Source of the DNA: a virus
Reading direction: 5' to 3' (one strand)
Length of the DNA stretch: 64,000 nucleotides
IMG/VR virus record: IMGVR_UViG_3300012928_000001
Span: 1 to 64,000 of that record
The notes under the pieces were generated by a model. The model was not told the DNA's origin, did no database searches, and saw only the letters and a program-made list of their open reading frames with translations. Below, piece after piece: positions 53,985 through 62,775 of the stretch; the stretch's first letter is position 1, and each line of letters opens with the position of its first letter. Made by a program: the position numbers and the translations under genes.

Positions 53985-54944
53985 ATGCGAGTGACCACCA
54001 ACCGTGAAATTCTGACCAAGGCCAACCTGGAGCTCGCCGACCTCCAGAGCGACGGCGGCCTCCTCGTGCCTGAGCAGGCTCGACGGTTCATGCGGATTCT
54101 GATCTTGCGCTCTGTCGTGATCGGGATGAGCACGGTCGAGCCGATGAAGTCGCCCCGCAAGGAGATCGACAAGATCAACTTCGGGTCCCGCGTGCTCCGG
54201 GCCGCGAGCCCCGGCGTCGCCCTCGGCCACAACGACCGCAGCAAGCCCGACCTGTCCAAGGTCGAGCTCGACTCGAAGCTGTTCAAGGCCGAAGTGCGCC
54301 TGAACAACGAGGTCCTCGAAGACTCGATCGAGCAAGGCAACCTCCGCAACACGGTCATGCAAGAGTTGACCAAGGCCGTCGCGCGCGACATGGAGGACAT
54401 GGTCATCAACGGCGACACCGACAGCTCGGTGCCCTTCTACGCCCAGTTCGACGGCATCCTCAAGCAGGCCACGAGCAACGTCGTCAACGCCAACGGGGCC
54501 AAGCTGTCCAAGTCGATCCTGCGCGACCTGAAGAAGGTCATGCCCAACCAGTTCCTGGTCTCGCCCAGCTCGATGCGCTACTACACGAGCGTCGACGCCG
54601 AGATCGACTTCCGCGACTCGATCGCGGACCGGGCCACCGACCTCGGCGACGTCGGCTTCGGCGGCAAGGTCGGCTCCGCGCCGACGGTCGCCTACACGGG
54701 CATCCCCGTGATGCCCGTGCCGATCTTCCCGGAGAACCTCGGCGCCAACACCAACCAGACCAACGTGCTGTTCCTCGACCCGAAGAACGTGCACATCGGC
54801 ATCCACCGCGAGATCCGCATGGAGACCGACAAGGACATCTCCGCGGGTCAGGTGATCATCGTGGTCACCCTCCGCTTCGACACCCGCTACGCGCACGAGC
54901 CCGCGGTCGCCAAGGCCACCAACGTCCTGACCGGCGTCGGCTGA
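53985..54944 (+). CDS. Major capsid protein (HK97 fold)
   Basis: 319 residues. Order matches HK97-type capsids: N-terminal arm, an E-loop-like region with Lys/Arg, long spine helix (NEVLEDSIEQGNLRNTVMQELTKAVARDMEDMVINGD, the LNNEVLED then INGD pattern), then P-domain PNQFLVSPSSMRYY, and A-domain VAYTGIPVMPVPIFPE and HIGIHREIRMETDKDI. Position after scaffold supports it. Confidence 0.93.
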   Translation: MRVTTNREILTKANLELADLQSDGGLLVPEQARRFMRILILRSVVIGMSTVEPMKSPRKEIDKINFGSRVLRAASPGVALGHNDRSKPDLSKVELDSKLFKAEVRLNNEVLEDSIEQGNLRNTVMQELTKAVARDMEDMVINGDTDSSVPFYAQFDGILKQATSNVVNANGAKLSKSILRDLKKVMPNQFLVSPSSMRYYTSVDAEIDFRDSIADRATDLGDVGFGGKVGSAPTVAYTGIPVMPVPIFPENLGANTNQTNVLFLDPKNVHIGIHREIRMETDKDISAGQVIIVVTLRFDTRYAHEPAVAKATNVLTGVG

Positions 54945-55001
54945 TCCTCGCCTCGCTACGCCAACCCCTACCCGGTTCAACACCAACAGGAAGGACAGAT
55001 C

Positions 55002-55328
55002 ATGCCCCTTGGAACTGCCACCCTCGGCTCTCGCTCCGGCGAGTCGGCGAGCCAGCCGACCTTCACCGAGATCCTCACCTTCGCGGGCGACGACGCCTAC
55101 CCGGCCGGCGGCACCACCGGCTTCGCGGCCTACGTCGCGGCGGCGCGCTCGATCGAGAACTTCGAGGTACTCTCGGTCGTCACCCTCAACGCCCCCGCCA
55201 ACCCCAACTACATGGAGTACGACAAGGCCAACGAAAAGCTGGTCGTGTACGTCCGCGCGACGGGGCTCCAGCGGGCCGCGGGCGACGACTCGGCCAACTC
55301 CTACACCGTCGCGGTCACGGGGCGCTGA
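55002..55328 (+). CDS. Probable head decoration protein
   Basis: 108 residues, Gly/Ala/Thr-rich beta protein beginning PLGTATLGSRSGESASQP. AGGAAGGA lies before the ATG. Small beta proteins directly after the capsid gene are usually decoration proteins; no sequence match is recognised. Confidence 0.72.
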   Translation: MPLGTATLGSRSGESASQPTFTEILTFAGDDAYPAGGTTGFAAYVAAARSIENFEVLSVVTLNAPANPNYMEYDKANEKLVVYVRATGLQRAAGDDSANSYTVAVTGR

Positions 55329-55332
55329 GACC

Positions 55333-55572
55333 ATGGCCACCATCACCTCGAACATGTTCTCGGGTGGGGCCAACATCACCCCGAACGACTCCGCCGGTGT
55401 GCCGTCGCTCGCCACGGTCCTGCAAGACGTGGCCGACGACCTGACCGCGATCCGCACCGCGCTCACCGGTGCCGCGGCCAAGCTCGACGCGGACACGGGA
55501 GTCACCGACACCGACTACGCGGCGAACCTCAACACCGCGCTTGGCACCCAGAAGACGATCAACGGCGGCTAG
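55333..55572 (+). CDS. Small virion-region protein
   Basis: 79 residues. ATVLQDVADDLTAIRTALTGAAAKLDADTGVTDTDYAANL is a helical segment. Not recognised. Ends just before a terminator that closes the capsid transcript. Confidence 0.75.
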   Translation: MATITSNMFSGGANITPNDSAGVPSLATVLQDVADDLTAIRTALTGAAAKLDADTGVTDTDYAANLNTALGTQKTINGG

Positions 55573-55585
55573 CCGCTGACAACGA

Positions 55586-55615
55586 CCGACCGTGCATTCG
55601 CACGGTCGGATTTTT
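55586..55615 (+). terminator. Intrinsic terminator after the capsid genes
   Basis: CCGACCGTGC/GCACGGTCGG with ATTC loop, then ATTTTT. Confidence 0.95.
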
Positions 55616-55651
55616 GTGGACCCTGACAAAACCCAAACCAGGAGATCATCG

Positions 55652-56188
55652 ATGCCCTACTACGTTCGCCTCAAGCCCTACGACAAGTCGAAGGGATTCA
55701 CCTGTCGCCGCTACATCACGCACGGCGTCCTCTTCGAGGGCGGCAAGTGGATGAAGCTCGCCAAGGATGCCGCGAGGGAACTCGCCAAGCACACGCAGCC
55801 GGGCTCGCGCCCGCACGTGCCGATCCCTCTCTTCGACATCGCGCCGAACCGCAAGGCCGCGCTCGCCATGGACCGCAAGGCGATCCCGCAGACCGAGGTG
55901 GACGGCGCCGTCGCGGTGACCGAGATGCGAGCCCTCCCCGTCGACAACCTCGCCGCCGACGACGGCGAGCTCGACTTCGACCGGGCGCTCGCCGTCGAGA
56001 AAGCCCGCATGGCCCTCGAACAGGCCGAGGCCGTGGCCGCCGAGGGGGCCCAGGCCGACGCCCAGGCCCTCGCGCAGCTGGAGACCCAGGACCTGCCGAC
56101 CGTCGCCGCCGCGGCCGAGACCGCGGCGCCCGAGGACGAGTCCAAGGCCGACGCGGACGCGCGCGCCCGCATGCGCCCGCGCAAGTAG
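55652..56188 (+). CDS. Unknown structural-region protein
   Basis: 178 residues from ATG 55652 (AGGAG upstream). Basic N-terminal ~60 residues (PYYVRLKPYDKSKGFTCRRYITHG), then an acidic Ala/Glu/Asp helix (LAVEKARMALEQAEAVAAEGAQAD). Not recognised. Confidence 0.77.
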   Translation: MPYYVRLKPYDKSKGFTCRRYITHGVLFEGGKWMKLAKDAARELAKHTQPGSRPHVPIPLFDIAPNRKAALAMDRKAIPQTEVDGAVAVTEMRALPVDNLAADDGELDFDRALAVEKARMALEQAEAVAAEGAQADAQALAQLETQDLPTVAAAAETAAPEDESKADADARARMRPRK

Positions 56189-56258
56189 TTGCGGCACACC
56201 GTCGCGCCGGGCACCATGGGATCGGCGCTCATGGACTCGGCGCCTCGCCAGCGTCACC

Positions 56259-56297
56259 GCTGCCCCCTTCGCACTCGCGTTGGGGGCAGCACTTTTT
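56259..56297 (+). terminator. Intrinsic terminator
   Basis: GCTGCCCCC/GGGGGCAGC with a 14-base loop, then ACTTTTT. Confidence 0.82.
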
Positions 56298-56302
56298 GCC
56301 CG

Positions 56303-56338
56303 AGGGACGCGCGCCCTCGCGTGGGGTAGACTGAGCCC
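56303..56338 (+). promoter_or_regulatory. Possible degenerate class B promoter
   Basis: AGGGAC 56303-56308, 18-nt spacer, TAGACT 56327-56332, 6 bases to GTG 56339. Confidence 0.5.
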
Positions 56339-57475
56339 GTGGCCGCGTTGAAGCCTGGACAGAGCAGCTCGAAGACCGACCCCGCGCCCGCGGGCCTGTT
56401 CGGCTATCAGGAGCGCGACGTCGACGAGGGAGGCTTTTTCCGAGACCTCGCAGAGCTGGAGTACCGGCTGGTCGACAGCAACGGAGCAGAGGCGCAGGCG
56501 TGGACCGTGGTCATCGTCGACCGCGACGCGGCGAACACCGACGCGGTGCTCGACGTCAAGCAAGGCCTGTACGCGCCGACCATCACGATCCCCGACCCGG
56601 CCGCGGTGGGGGAGTGGCGGATCGAGTGGCGCTTTCGCGTCGAGACCGGCGACCCGCAAAAGACGAGCTTCACCCCGCTGTATGTCGTGGCCGCGGACCA
56701 CCCGATCGCGGACGGCTACGTGCAGGTGCAAGAGATGCTCGACGAGGGCGTGCCCGTGGCCATGTTCACGTTCACCCGGATCGCTCGCGCGATCAAGACG
56801 GCGAGCGAGCTCTTCGAGACTTGGACCGGCCGCCACTTCGAGCCCCGCTTGATCACCGTGGACGTCGATGGCGAGGGCAGCCCGATCAAGCAAATGGGAA
56901 TGCCCATCATCGGGCTCGCCAATGTTGAGTTCACGTTCACCACGTTCTCGCCCGCCGACCTGCCGATCGAAGAGGGCGATTTGCGGGTGTACAATCGGCA
57001 CATCCGAAACGCGATGACCCAGCCCGACGACCGCGATGATCCGCGGATCGAGTTCCTGCGCATCGAGAACTTTCGCTACCCCCGTGAAACCCTGCTCGGC
57101 GACACCGACTTGCTGAGCTCGACTATCGGCTTTCCCCTAAGCCAGCAGAACATCAAGATCTCGGGCATGTTCGGATTCACCGACCCCGACGGCTCCGCGT
57201 TCGGGCGCACGCCCTCGCTCGTGAAAGAGGCCGTGATGCGAATCGCCATGGGCAAGCTACAGCCCCTGTGGGTGACCACCGGCGGCGGGGCAAACATCGG
57301 AGTCACCGGCCCGGTTGCGAGCGAGCGCACCATTGATCAACACGTCACCTATGGTGACCTCGCGGACAAGGGAACGACGGGTGCATTCACCGGCTATTTC
57401 ACGGGTGATCCTGCCATCGATCAGATCATCTCCACTTTCCGCCGCCCCCCGCGGCTGCGCTCGACGAGTCCCTGA
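56339..57475 (+). CDS. Probable head-tail connector protein
   Basis: 378 residues from GTG 56339. N-terminal ~115 residues form a beta-sandwich-like unit (WTVVIVDRDAANTDAVLDVKQG; EWRIEWRFRVETGDP). The rest begins with SELFETWTGRHFEPRLITVDVDG, a helix-strand unit of the kind found in head-tail adaptor proteins. Position just before the neck genes supports this. Confidence 0.77.
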   Translation: MAALKPGQSSSKTDPAPAGLFGYQERDVDEGGFFRDLAELEYRLVDSNGAEAQAWTVVIVDRDAANTDAVLDVKQGLYAPTITIPDPAAVGEWRIEWRFRVETGDPQKTSFTPLYVVAADHPIADGYVQVQEMLDEGVPVAMFTFTRIARAIKTASELFETWTGRHFEPRLITVDVDGEGSPIKQMGMPIIGLANVEFTFTTFSPADLPIEEGDLRVYNRHIRNAMTQPDDRDDPRIEFLRIENFRYPRETLLGDTDLLSSTIGFPLSQQNIKISGMFGFTDPDGSAFGRTPSLVKEAVMRIAMGKLQPLWVTTGGGANIGVTGPVASERTIDQHVTYGDLADKGTTGAFTGYFTGDPAIDQIISTFRRPPRLRSTSP

Positions 57476-57993
57476 TGCCCAACTATCGCGGACGCCTGAT
57501 CTGGCCTTTCGTGGCCGACATCGCACGCCTCGACACGGCCGGCACCGTCGCGGAGCCTGGGGCGGGCAACGTCGTGACCGGCTATGACCCCGACTTCCGC
57601 GAGCCGGTGGTGTACGCGGCCGGAGACAGCCCACGCGCCGAGATCGAGGTGCTCGGCTTGCCCTGCCAAGTGCACCCAGACAAGGGCGATTTCAACAACC
57701 TGCAAATGATGCTGTCCGGCGCCGTCAAAGCGTACAGCCTGCATTTGTGCTTTCACTACATCGACCTCGAAGCCCGCAATCTCGTCGACACGGACGGATC
57801 AGCGCTGATCAAGAACAACGATCGCCTGATTCGGATTCGGCACTTGATTACCGGTCAAATCGTGTCTGACTTCACCAACCGCCCGGTCTACGTGACCCAG
57901 CCGCAGGATCGCGGAATGGGCATGTCGGCGCTCAGTCGGAACCTGCTCATGGTGCGATTCGAAGAGCGCGAGACCAGCATTTTGTCTGTCTAA
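57475..57993 (+). CDS. Probable head closure / neck protein
   Basis: 172 residues. IEVLGLPCQVHPDKGDFNNLQMM then HLCFHYIDLEARNLVD and INxxDRLIRI: a beta-barrel pattern similar to head-closure proteins. Starts on the last base of the previous stop. Confidence 0.7.
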   Translation: MPNYRGRLIWPFVADIARLDTAGTVAEPGAGNVVTGYDPDFREPVVYAAGDSPRAEIEVLGLPCQVHPDKGDFNNLQMMLSGAVKAYSLHLCFHYIDLEARNLVDTDGSALIKNNDRLIRIRHLITGQIVSDFTNRPVYVTQPQDRGMGMSALSRNLLMVRFEERETSILSV

Positions 57994-58604
57994 TGGTCGC
58001 CACCGTCAAACGCACTGGGGATTGGAAGCTGCTCAAGCGCACGCTGAGCGGGCTACCCACGCGCGTGAAGGCGGCACAGAAAATCGCCACCTTCGAGGAA
58101 GCGCATCACTATCGCCGGATGGTGCTCAAGGCGTTCAAAACCTCGGGCCGATCCAACGGCAAAGCGTGGGAGCCAAACAAGCGATCTGTGCTCGCAAACA
58201 AGGGGTCAAGCAAGCCACTGATCGACCGCGGCGACCTGCGAAACTCGATCGTGGTCGTGAAGCGCGGTAAAGGCTTTTGGGTGGGCGTGTCGAGCCGCAA
58301 GCGCAGCCGCGACGGCTCCCGGCTTGTCGACATCGCAGCGGTGCACGAGTTCGGCCGAGTCATCGCTATGCAGGTCACCCCGAAAATGCACGCTTACGTG
58401 ATGGCGCAGCTCGCCAAAAACGGGGGAGGTGGTGGCGGTGGCTCGGGCAAATTCAAGCCCGGTGCGATCATCGTGATCAAGATCCCTGAGCGGTCATTCC
58501 TCCGCGCTACCGCGAAAGCCCACTTCAAACCGGCGCAAGTTCAGGTTCGGATGGTCAAGCGTATGTCTCGGCTACTCGGGGGCGCATTCAGGGGGCCCCG
58601 CTAA
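57993..58604 (+). CDS. Mu gpG / HK97 gp10-like tail morphogenesis protein
   Basis: 203 residues. KPLIDRGDLRNSIVV, AAVHEFGRVI and IPERSFLRATAKAH are the landmark motifs of phage virion morphogenesis (Mu gpG) proteins. A Gly-run linker (GGGGGGGS) precedes the last motif. Functions at the tail-head joining end. Confidence 0.88.
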   Translation: MVATVKRTGDWKLLKRTLSGLPTRVKAAQKIATFEEAHHYRRMVLKAFKTSGRSNGKAWEPNKRSVLANKGSSKPLIDRGDLRNSIVVVKRGKGFWVGVSSRKRSRDGSRLVDIAAVHEFGRVIAMQVTPKMHAYVMAQLAKNGGGGGGGSGKFKPGAIIVIKIPERSFLRATAKAHFKPAQVQVRMVKRMSRLLGGAFRGPR

Positions 58605-59581
58605 TGGCTGTCCCGACTATCGACACCATCGCGCCCACCGAGGGCGCGCCCACGGGCGGGCAGGTGATCGAGATCAACGGCACCAACTTTCAGATGCCGC
58701 CCGCGCCTCCGGCTGAGGGCGTTGTTCCGATCCCCGCCCCGACGGTCCGGGTCACCTTCGCTGGAGTCGCGGCACCCGTCGTGGCTGTCGTGAGCGAGAC
58801 GCGGTTGTTTGTCCGCGTGCCTCGAATCTCCATGCCCGTGGTCAGCGGTCTGACTCAGGGCAGCTTGGCCGCTGACGTCGTGGTCGAGAACATCGACACC
58901 GACGGCGTGCTGATTCCCGGCGAGACCGTGACGCTCGCGGGCGGGTACACCTACCAACGGCCGCGCCTCGGGACCGCGGCCGAGTCGTCGCTTGCGTCGG
59001 TGGTCCGGCAGCTGTTGCGCCGCCTCAAGTCGGAGGTGATCGGCGAGGTCATCCTCTCGATGCACACCGATTACGACCGCGACACTGGCACGATTGCAAC
59101 CGACGTTGCGGTCGTTCCCGCGATGGTCCTCGTCGGCCCAACGCTGACCAAAAACACGATCTTCACTGAGAACGCGCCGACCACTAACATTTTCGGGAAT
59201 GACGAATTCGGGGAGCGTCGACGCGCGATTTATTTCGACGTTGGATTCGACGTCATCTTGATCACGCAAAGCGATGTCCAGCTTTTGAACTTGATGGAGC
59301 TGACGACTACGGTCATTGATCGAAGCTCTGCGTTTCAGTTCTCCAGCCCGGCATTGCCAGCAGGATTCCAGCTCAACTTGGAGTGGACCGACGGGCTCGC
59401 GGTCTCAAAGCAGACGAATCAGCTGAATTCCAATGTGCGCGTGGCCGAGGGAACGTTTACAATCATCGGGCTCCCGTTCAACACCCTGATTGGCAGCACC
59501 CGCGACGCGATTCAGGAAGTCGGCGCCGCGCTTGCTGGCTCGCCCAGCTTGCAAACCCCCCAGAACTTCGGCGACACTTAG
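58604..59581 (+). CDS. IPT/TIG-domain fused to tail-terminator-like protein
   Basis: 325 residues. Residues 1-115 form an IPT/TIG immunoglobulin-like domain (PTIDTIAPTEGAPTGGQVIEINGTNF, and VTVNxAGVAAPVVAVVSETRLFVRVP pattern). The C-terminal ~190 residues begin with a helix (SLASVVRQLLRRL) and continue as strands. This resembles the small tail-terminator or tail-completion proteins encoded between gp10-like and sheath genes. The fusion is unusual. Confidence 0.75.
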   Translation: MAVPTIDTIAPTEGAPTGGQVIEINGTNFQMPPAPPAEGVVPIPAPTVRVTFAGVAAPVVAVVSETRLFVRVPRISMPVVSGLTQGSLAADVVVENIDTDGVLIPGETVTLAGGYTYQRPRLGTAAESSLASVVRQLLRRLKSEVIGEVILSMHTDYDRDTGTIATDVAVVPAMVLVGPTLTKNTIFTENAPTTNIFGNDEFGERRRAIYFDVGFDVILITQSDVQLLNLMELTTTVIDRSSAFQFSSPALPAGFQLNLEWTDGLAVSKQTNQLNSNVRVAEGTFTIIGLPFNTLIGSTRDAIQEVGAALAGSPSLQTPQNFGDT

Positions 59582-59596
59582 GTCGCCGGTCGAGTC

Positions 59597-59944
59597 ATGC
59601 CCAAGTTGTACACGCTCAAGTCCCGGGCGAAGCGCATCCTCACGGTGCAGCTCCCCGCCAGCCTCGCGTCGCCGCGCTTCCCCGCGCAGACCCAGACCGT
59701 CTACCGCACGCGCCGGGTCCCGAAGTCGGACGAGCGCGTCGTGCGTGGCGAGGCGCACCGCTTCCCGCCCACGATGACCATCCTCCCCGGCGAGGCCCTC
59801 GACAACCTGCCCCAGACCATCGCCGAGCTCCCGGCGGTGCGAGCCCTCGCCCTGGGCCGCGAGCTCGTCATCATCGAGCAGACGCCCGCCCCCGCGCCCA
59901 CCCGCGCCCCCTCGACTCGCCGCGTCCGTCGGCGCAAGGACTGA
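59597..59944 (+). CDS. Small basic tail-region protein
   Basis: 115 residues. N-terminus PKLYTLKSRAKRILTVQLP, then RFPPTMTILPGEAL and a Pro/Arg-rich tail (RAPSTRRVRRRKD). Located before the sheath gene. Not recognised. Confidence 0.75.
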   Translation: MPKLYTLKSRAKRILTVQLPASLASPRFPAQTQTVYRTRRVPKSDERVVRGEAHRFPPTMTILPGEALDNLPQTIAELPAVRALALGRELVIIEQTPAPAPTRAPSTRRVRRRKD

Positions 59945-59947
59945 CCC

Positions 59948-62200
59948 ATGCCCGAGCTGCTTTCGTCCAAGATCATCATCCGCGAAGAGCCCCCGCAGAT
60001 CCGCAGCATCACCGCGCTGCCCACCGCCGTCCTCGGCATGATCGGCATCACCCAACGGGGCCCCGTGGGCCAGCCGGTGCTCGTGCTGTCCTTCGAGGAA
60101 TGGCGCAACACCTTCGGCGGCTACACCCTCACGAGCCGCGACACGATCGCCGCGGTCGAGGGCTTTTTCGAAGAGGGCGGCCAGTTCCTCTGGTTCACCC
60201 GGACGGTGCACTACACCGACGTCACCGACAACACCACGAGCACGTCGACGCGTGGCTCGGTCGACCTGAGCACGCTGCTACTCGCGGCCCAGGGCGCCCA
60301 GGCCCTGAGCACCCTCGCCGGCCCCTTCTCGCTCCCCGACGGCGCCACCATCACCACGAGCGAGGACGGCAACGCCGCGGTCACCACGACGATCAACGGC
60401 GGCCCCGCGCAGGTCACCGCCGTGGCCGCGGGCAACGTCGCGCTCGCCGACGGACAGACGCTCACCCTGCGCGTGAACAACGGGCCCGAGCAGACGCTCA
60501 CCCTGCAAGCCGCGAGCTTCGCCAACATCGCCGCCGCGACCCCGGCCGAGGTGGCTACGGTGATCTCCGCCTTCACGGGGGCCACGGGCGACGTCGATGG
60601 GACTTCGCCGCGCCTGTCCACCGACGGGGCCGGCAACGGATTCTCGATCCAGGTCACCGGCGGCACCGCCAACGCCGTACTGCAATTCCCGACCACCGTC
60701 CAGAACGGCACGGGCAACGTCGGCAACCTCGCCGCCATCTCGAACGCCGAGCTCATCTCGCTGGTCGAGGCCGCGACCACGGGCCTCTCGGGCTCGGAGA
60801 TCAACAGCCGACTCGCCATCACCACCGACGCCACCGGGGCCGCCAAGACCCTGACCATCGGCGGCACTGCGGCGGCCACCCTCGGGCTCCCGACCGCCGA
60901 GCAGACCGGCGCCGACGCGGTGGCGGCTACGCCAACCCTGCGCGTCCAGGGACGCTGGGATGGGGCCTACACCGACGACCTCACGGTGAGCATCACCGCC
61001 GCGAGCTCGGGCGAGGCCGACCGCTTCAACCTCGTCATCCGCGAGAGCGGGGTCATCCGCGAGACCTGGGCCAACCTGTCCATGCTCGACACGGACCCCA
61101 ACTACGTCGAGACGGTGATCAACGCGGAGATCCCCGCGGGCTCGGTCTACATCACCGTGACCGACCTCGACGCGGGCCTGGGCTCGCCCACCAACGACCG
61201 CCCCGCGACGCTCGCCAACACGGCGATCCCCGGCGGCGGCGACGGGCTCGTGGGCATCGCGGACACCGACTTCATCGGCGATGTCGACGAAAAGACCGGT
61301 CTCTACGCCCTCGACGCGGACAACTCCCAGCCGATCACGCTGCTCGCCTCGCCGGCTCGCATCACTGCGGTCGTGCACAACGCGATGTTGACCTACGCGG
61401 AGATCCACCGGAACGGCTCGATGCTCGCGCTCATCGACGCGCCCGCGGGGAGCACCGCCCAGGGCATCGTCGACTACGTGCGCGAGCAAGCGCTACTCGA
61501 AGGCGCGAGCGAGTTCGGGGCGCTCTACTGGCCCCACGTCCGCGTGATCAACCCGAACACCACGCTGTTTGGGGATCAGGACTACATCACCATCCCCCCG
61601 TGTGGGCACGTGGCGGGCGCCATGGCGCGCACCGACGCGAGTCAGCCGGGCGGCGTATACCTGACTCCCGCGGGGCAGGAGAACGGCCGGCTGCGGTCGA
61701 TCGTGGGCTTCGAGATCCTGCCCGGTCGGCAGATCCCCGAGAGCTTCGACGAGACCAAACGCGATCTCGTCGTGCCCGCGCGCGTCAACCCGCTCGACGC
61801 GAACGGAGGACTCCGCATCATCGACGGCGCGCGCACGCTCCGGGCCGACGGGTCCTTCCCCTTCGTGGGTGAACGCCGCGGCGTGATCTTCATCGAGCAG
61901 AGCGTCAAGGCGGGGATCGAGTTCGCTCGCTTCGCCAATCACGACGCCCGCTTGCGGGCCGAGGTGGCGCGCGTGATCGACAAGTTCCTCGCGGACCAGA
62001 TGAGCGTCGGAGCCTTCCGCACGCGCAACCCCGAGACCGCCTACTTCGTCGACGTCGGCGAAGGCCTCAACCCGCCCAGCGTCGTCTTCAACGGCGAGCT
62101 TCGGGCGCGCATCGGGCTCGCCACGCAAAAGCCGGCCGAGTTCATCACCCTGACCTTCACCCAAGACACGCGCGCGCTCACCCAAGAGCTCTCGCAGTAA
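59948..62200 (+). CDS. Tail sheath protein
   Basis: 750 residues. The N-terminus (GMIGITQRGPVGQPVLVLSFEEWRNTFGGYT) and the C-terminal third (DYITIPPCGHVAGAMARTD, DLVVPARVNPLDANGGLRIIDGART, GERRGVIFIEQSVKAGIEFARFANHD, TYFVDVGEG) match contractile tail sheaths. Between ~100 and ~350 lies a Thr/Ala/Gly-rich insertion, probably an extra surface domain. It defines the phage as contractile-tailed. Paired with the tube gene 13 bases downstream. Confidence 0.95.
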   Translation: MPELLSSKIIIREEPPQIRSITALPTAVLGMIGITQRGPVGQPVLVLSFEEWRNTFGGYTLTSRDTIAAVEGFFEEGGQFLWFTRTVHYTDVTDNTTSTSTRGSVDLSTLLLAAQGAQALSTLAGPFSLPDGATITTSEDGNAAVTTTINGGPAQVTAVAAGNVALADGQTLTLRVNNGPEQTLTLQAASFANIAAATPAEVATVISAFTGATGDVDGTSPRLSTDGAGNGFSIQVTGGTANAVLQFPTTVQNGTGNVGNLAAISNAELISLVEAATTGLSGSEINSRLAITTDATGAAKTLTIGGTAAATLGLPTAEQTGADAVAATPTLRVQGRWDGAYTDDLTVSITAASSGEADRFNLVIRESGVIRETWANLSMLDTDPNYVETVINAEIPAGSVYITVTDLDAGLGSPTNDRPATLANTAIPGGGDGLVGIADTDFIGDVDEKTGLYALDADNSQPITLLASPARITAVVHNAMLTYAEIHRNGSMLALIDAPAGSTAQGIVDYVREQALLEGASEFGALYWPHVRVINPNTTLFGDQDYITIPPCGHVAGAMARTDASQPGGVYLTPAGQENGRLRSIVGFEILPGRQIPESFDETKRDLVVPARVNPLDANGGLRIIDGARTLRADGSFPFVGERRGVIFIEQSVKAGIEFARFANHDARLRAEVARVIDKFLADQMSVGAFRTRNPETAYFVDVGEGLNPPSVVFNGELRARIGLATQKPAEFITLTFTQDTRALTQELSQ

Positions 62201-62213
62201 TCGGAGCTGATCA

Positions 62214-62681
62214 ATGCCAGTCGTCGGAGCCCCTCGCGTTTTTGAGGATCGATTCAAGTACCGCGTCGAGATCGATGGGGTCGCGCACGCGGGATTCAAC
62301 AAGTGCAGCGCCCTCGAAGCTGAGATCGACAAGATCGAGTACCGGGAGGGCGGGCGGCTCACGCCGCAAAAGAGTCCCGGGCTCGTCAACATTTCCGACA
62401 TCACGCTCGAACGCGGCGCCGTCTCGTCGGATTCGGATCTCTACGATTGGTTCACGCAGGTCGTGGATCTCGTGGCGAACACCGGACAGATCGAGGACAC
62501 CTTTCGGCGCAACTTCGACATCGTGGTGCTCGACCGGGACAACAACCCGATCAAGCGGTGGCGGTGCACCGACGCGTGGCCGACCAAGTTCACCGCGGGC
62601 GATTGGGACAACGACGCGAGCGAGCACAACATCGAGATGGTCGTGGTCACCATGAACTCGTTCCGTCGCGTGCCTGTCTGA
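62214..62681 (+). CDS. Tail tube protein
   Basis: 155 residues. FEDRFKYRVEIDGVAHAGFNKCSALEAEIDKIEYREGG, then LERGAVSSDSDLYDWF and FDIVVLDRDNNPIKRWRCTDAWPTKFTAGDWD: the T4 gp19-like tail tube family pattern (FxVxIDG...GFxxVSGL...YREGG...LxRG...W). Full length for the family. Confidence 0.95.
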   Translation: MPVVGAPRVFEDRFKYRVEIDGVAHAGFNKCSALEAEIDKIEYREGGRLTPQKSPGLVNISDITLERGAVSSDSDLYDWFTQVVDLVANTGQIEDTFRRNFDIVVLDRDNNPIKRWRCTDAWPTKFTAGDWDNDASEHNIEMVVVTMNSFRRVPV

Positions 62682-62704
62682 GCCTCGCCGGCTCGTGGCG
62701 ACCT

Positions 62705-62728
62705 AGGGCCTGCGAGAGCGGGCCCTTT
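62705..62728 (+). terminator. Intrinsic terminator
   Basis: AGGGCCTGC/GCGGGCCCT with GAGA loop (one G-U pair) and a short T-run. Its stem is close to the one at 37842. Confidence 0.75.
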
Positions 62729-62775
62729 GTCTTGGGCTGCGCCAGCCCCCGACCGCGTGTATCATTGCCAGCACC

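Noticed and set aside
52620-55511. Very long open frame on the minus strand (over 900 codons)
   Set aside because: It lies opposite the scaffold and capsid genes, has the skewed Arg/Val/Gly/His composition of a GC-rich antisense frame, and shows no protein family motif.
59383-61872. 829-codon + strand frame overlapping the sheath gene
   Set aside because: Composition is Arg/His/Pro/Gly-rich out-of-frame translation; the overlapping frame has clear sheath motifs.
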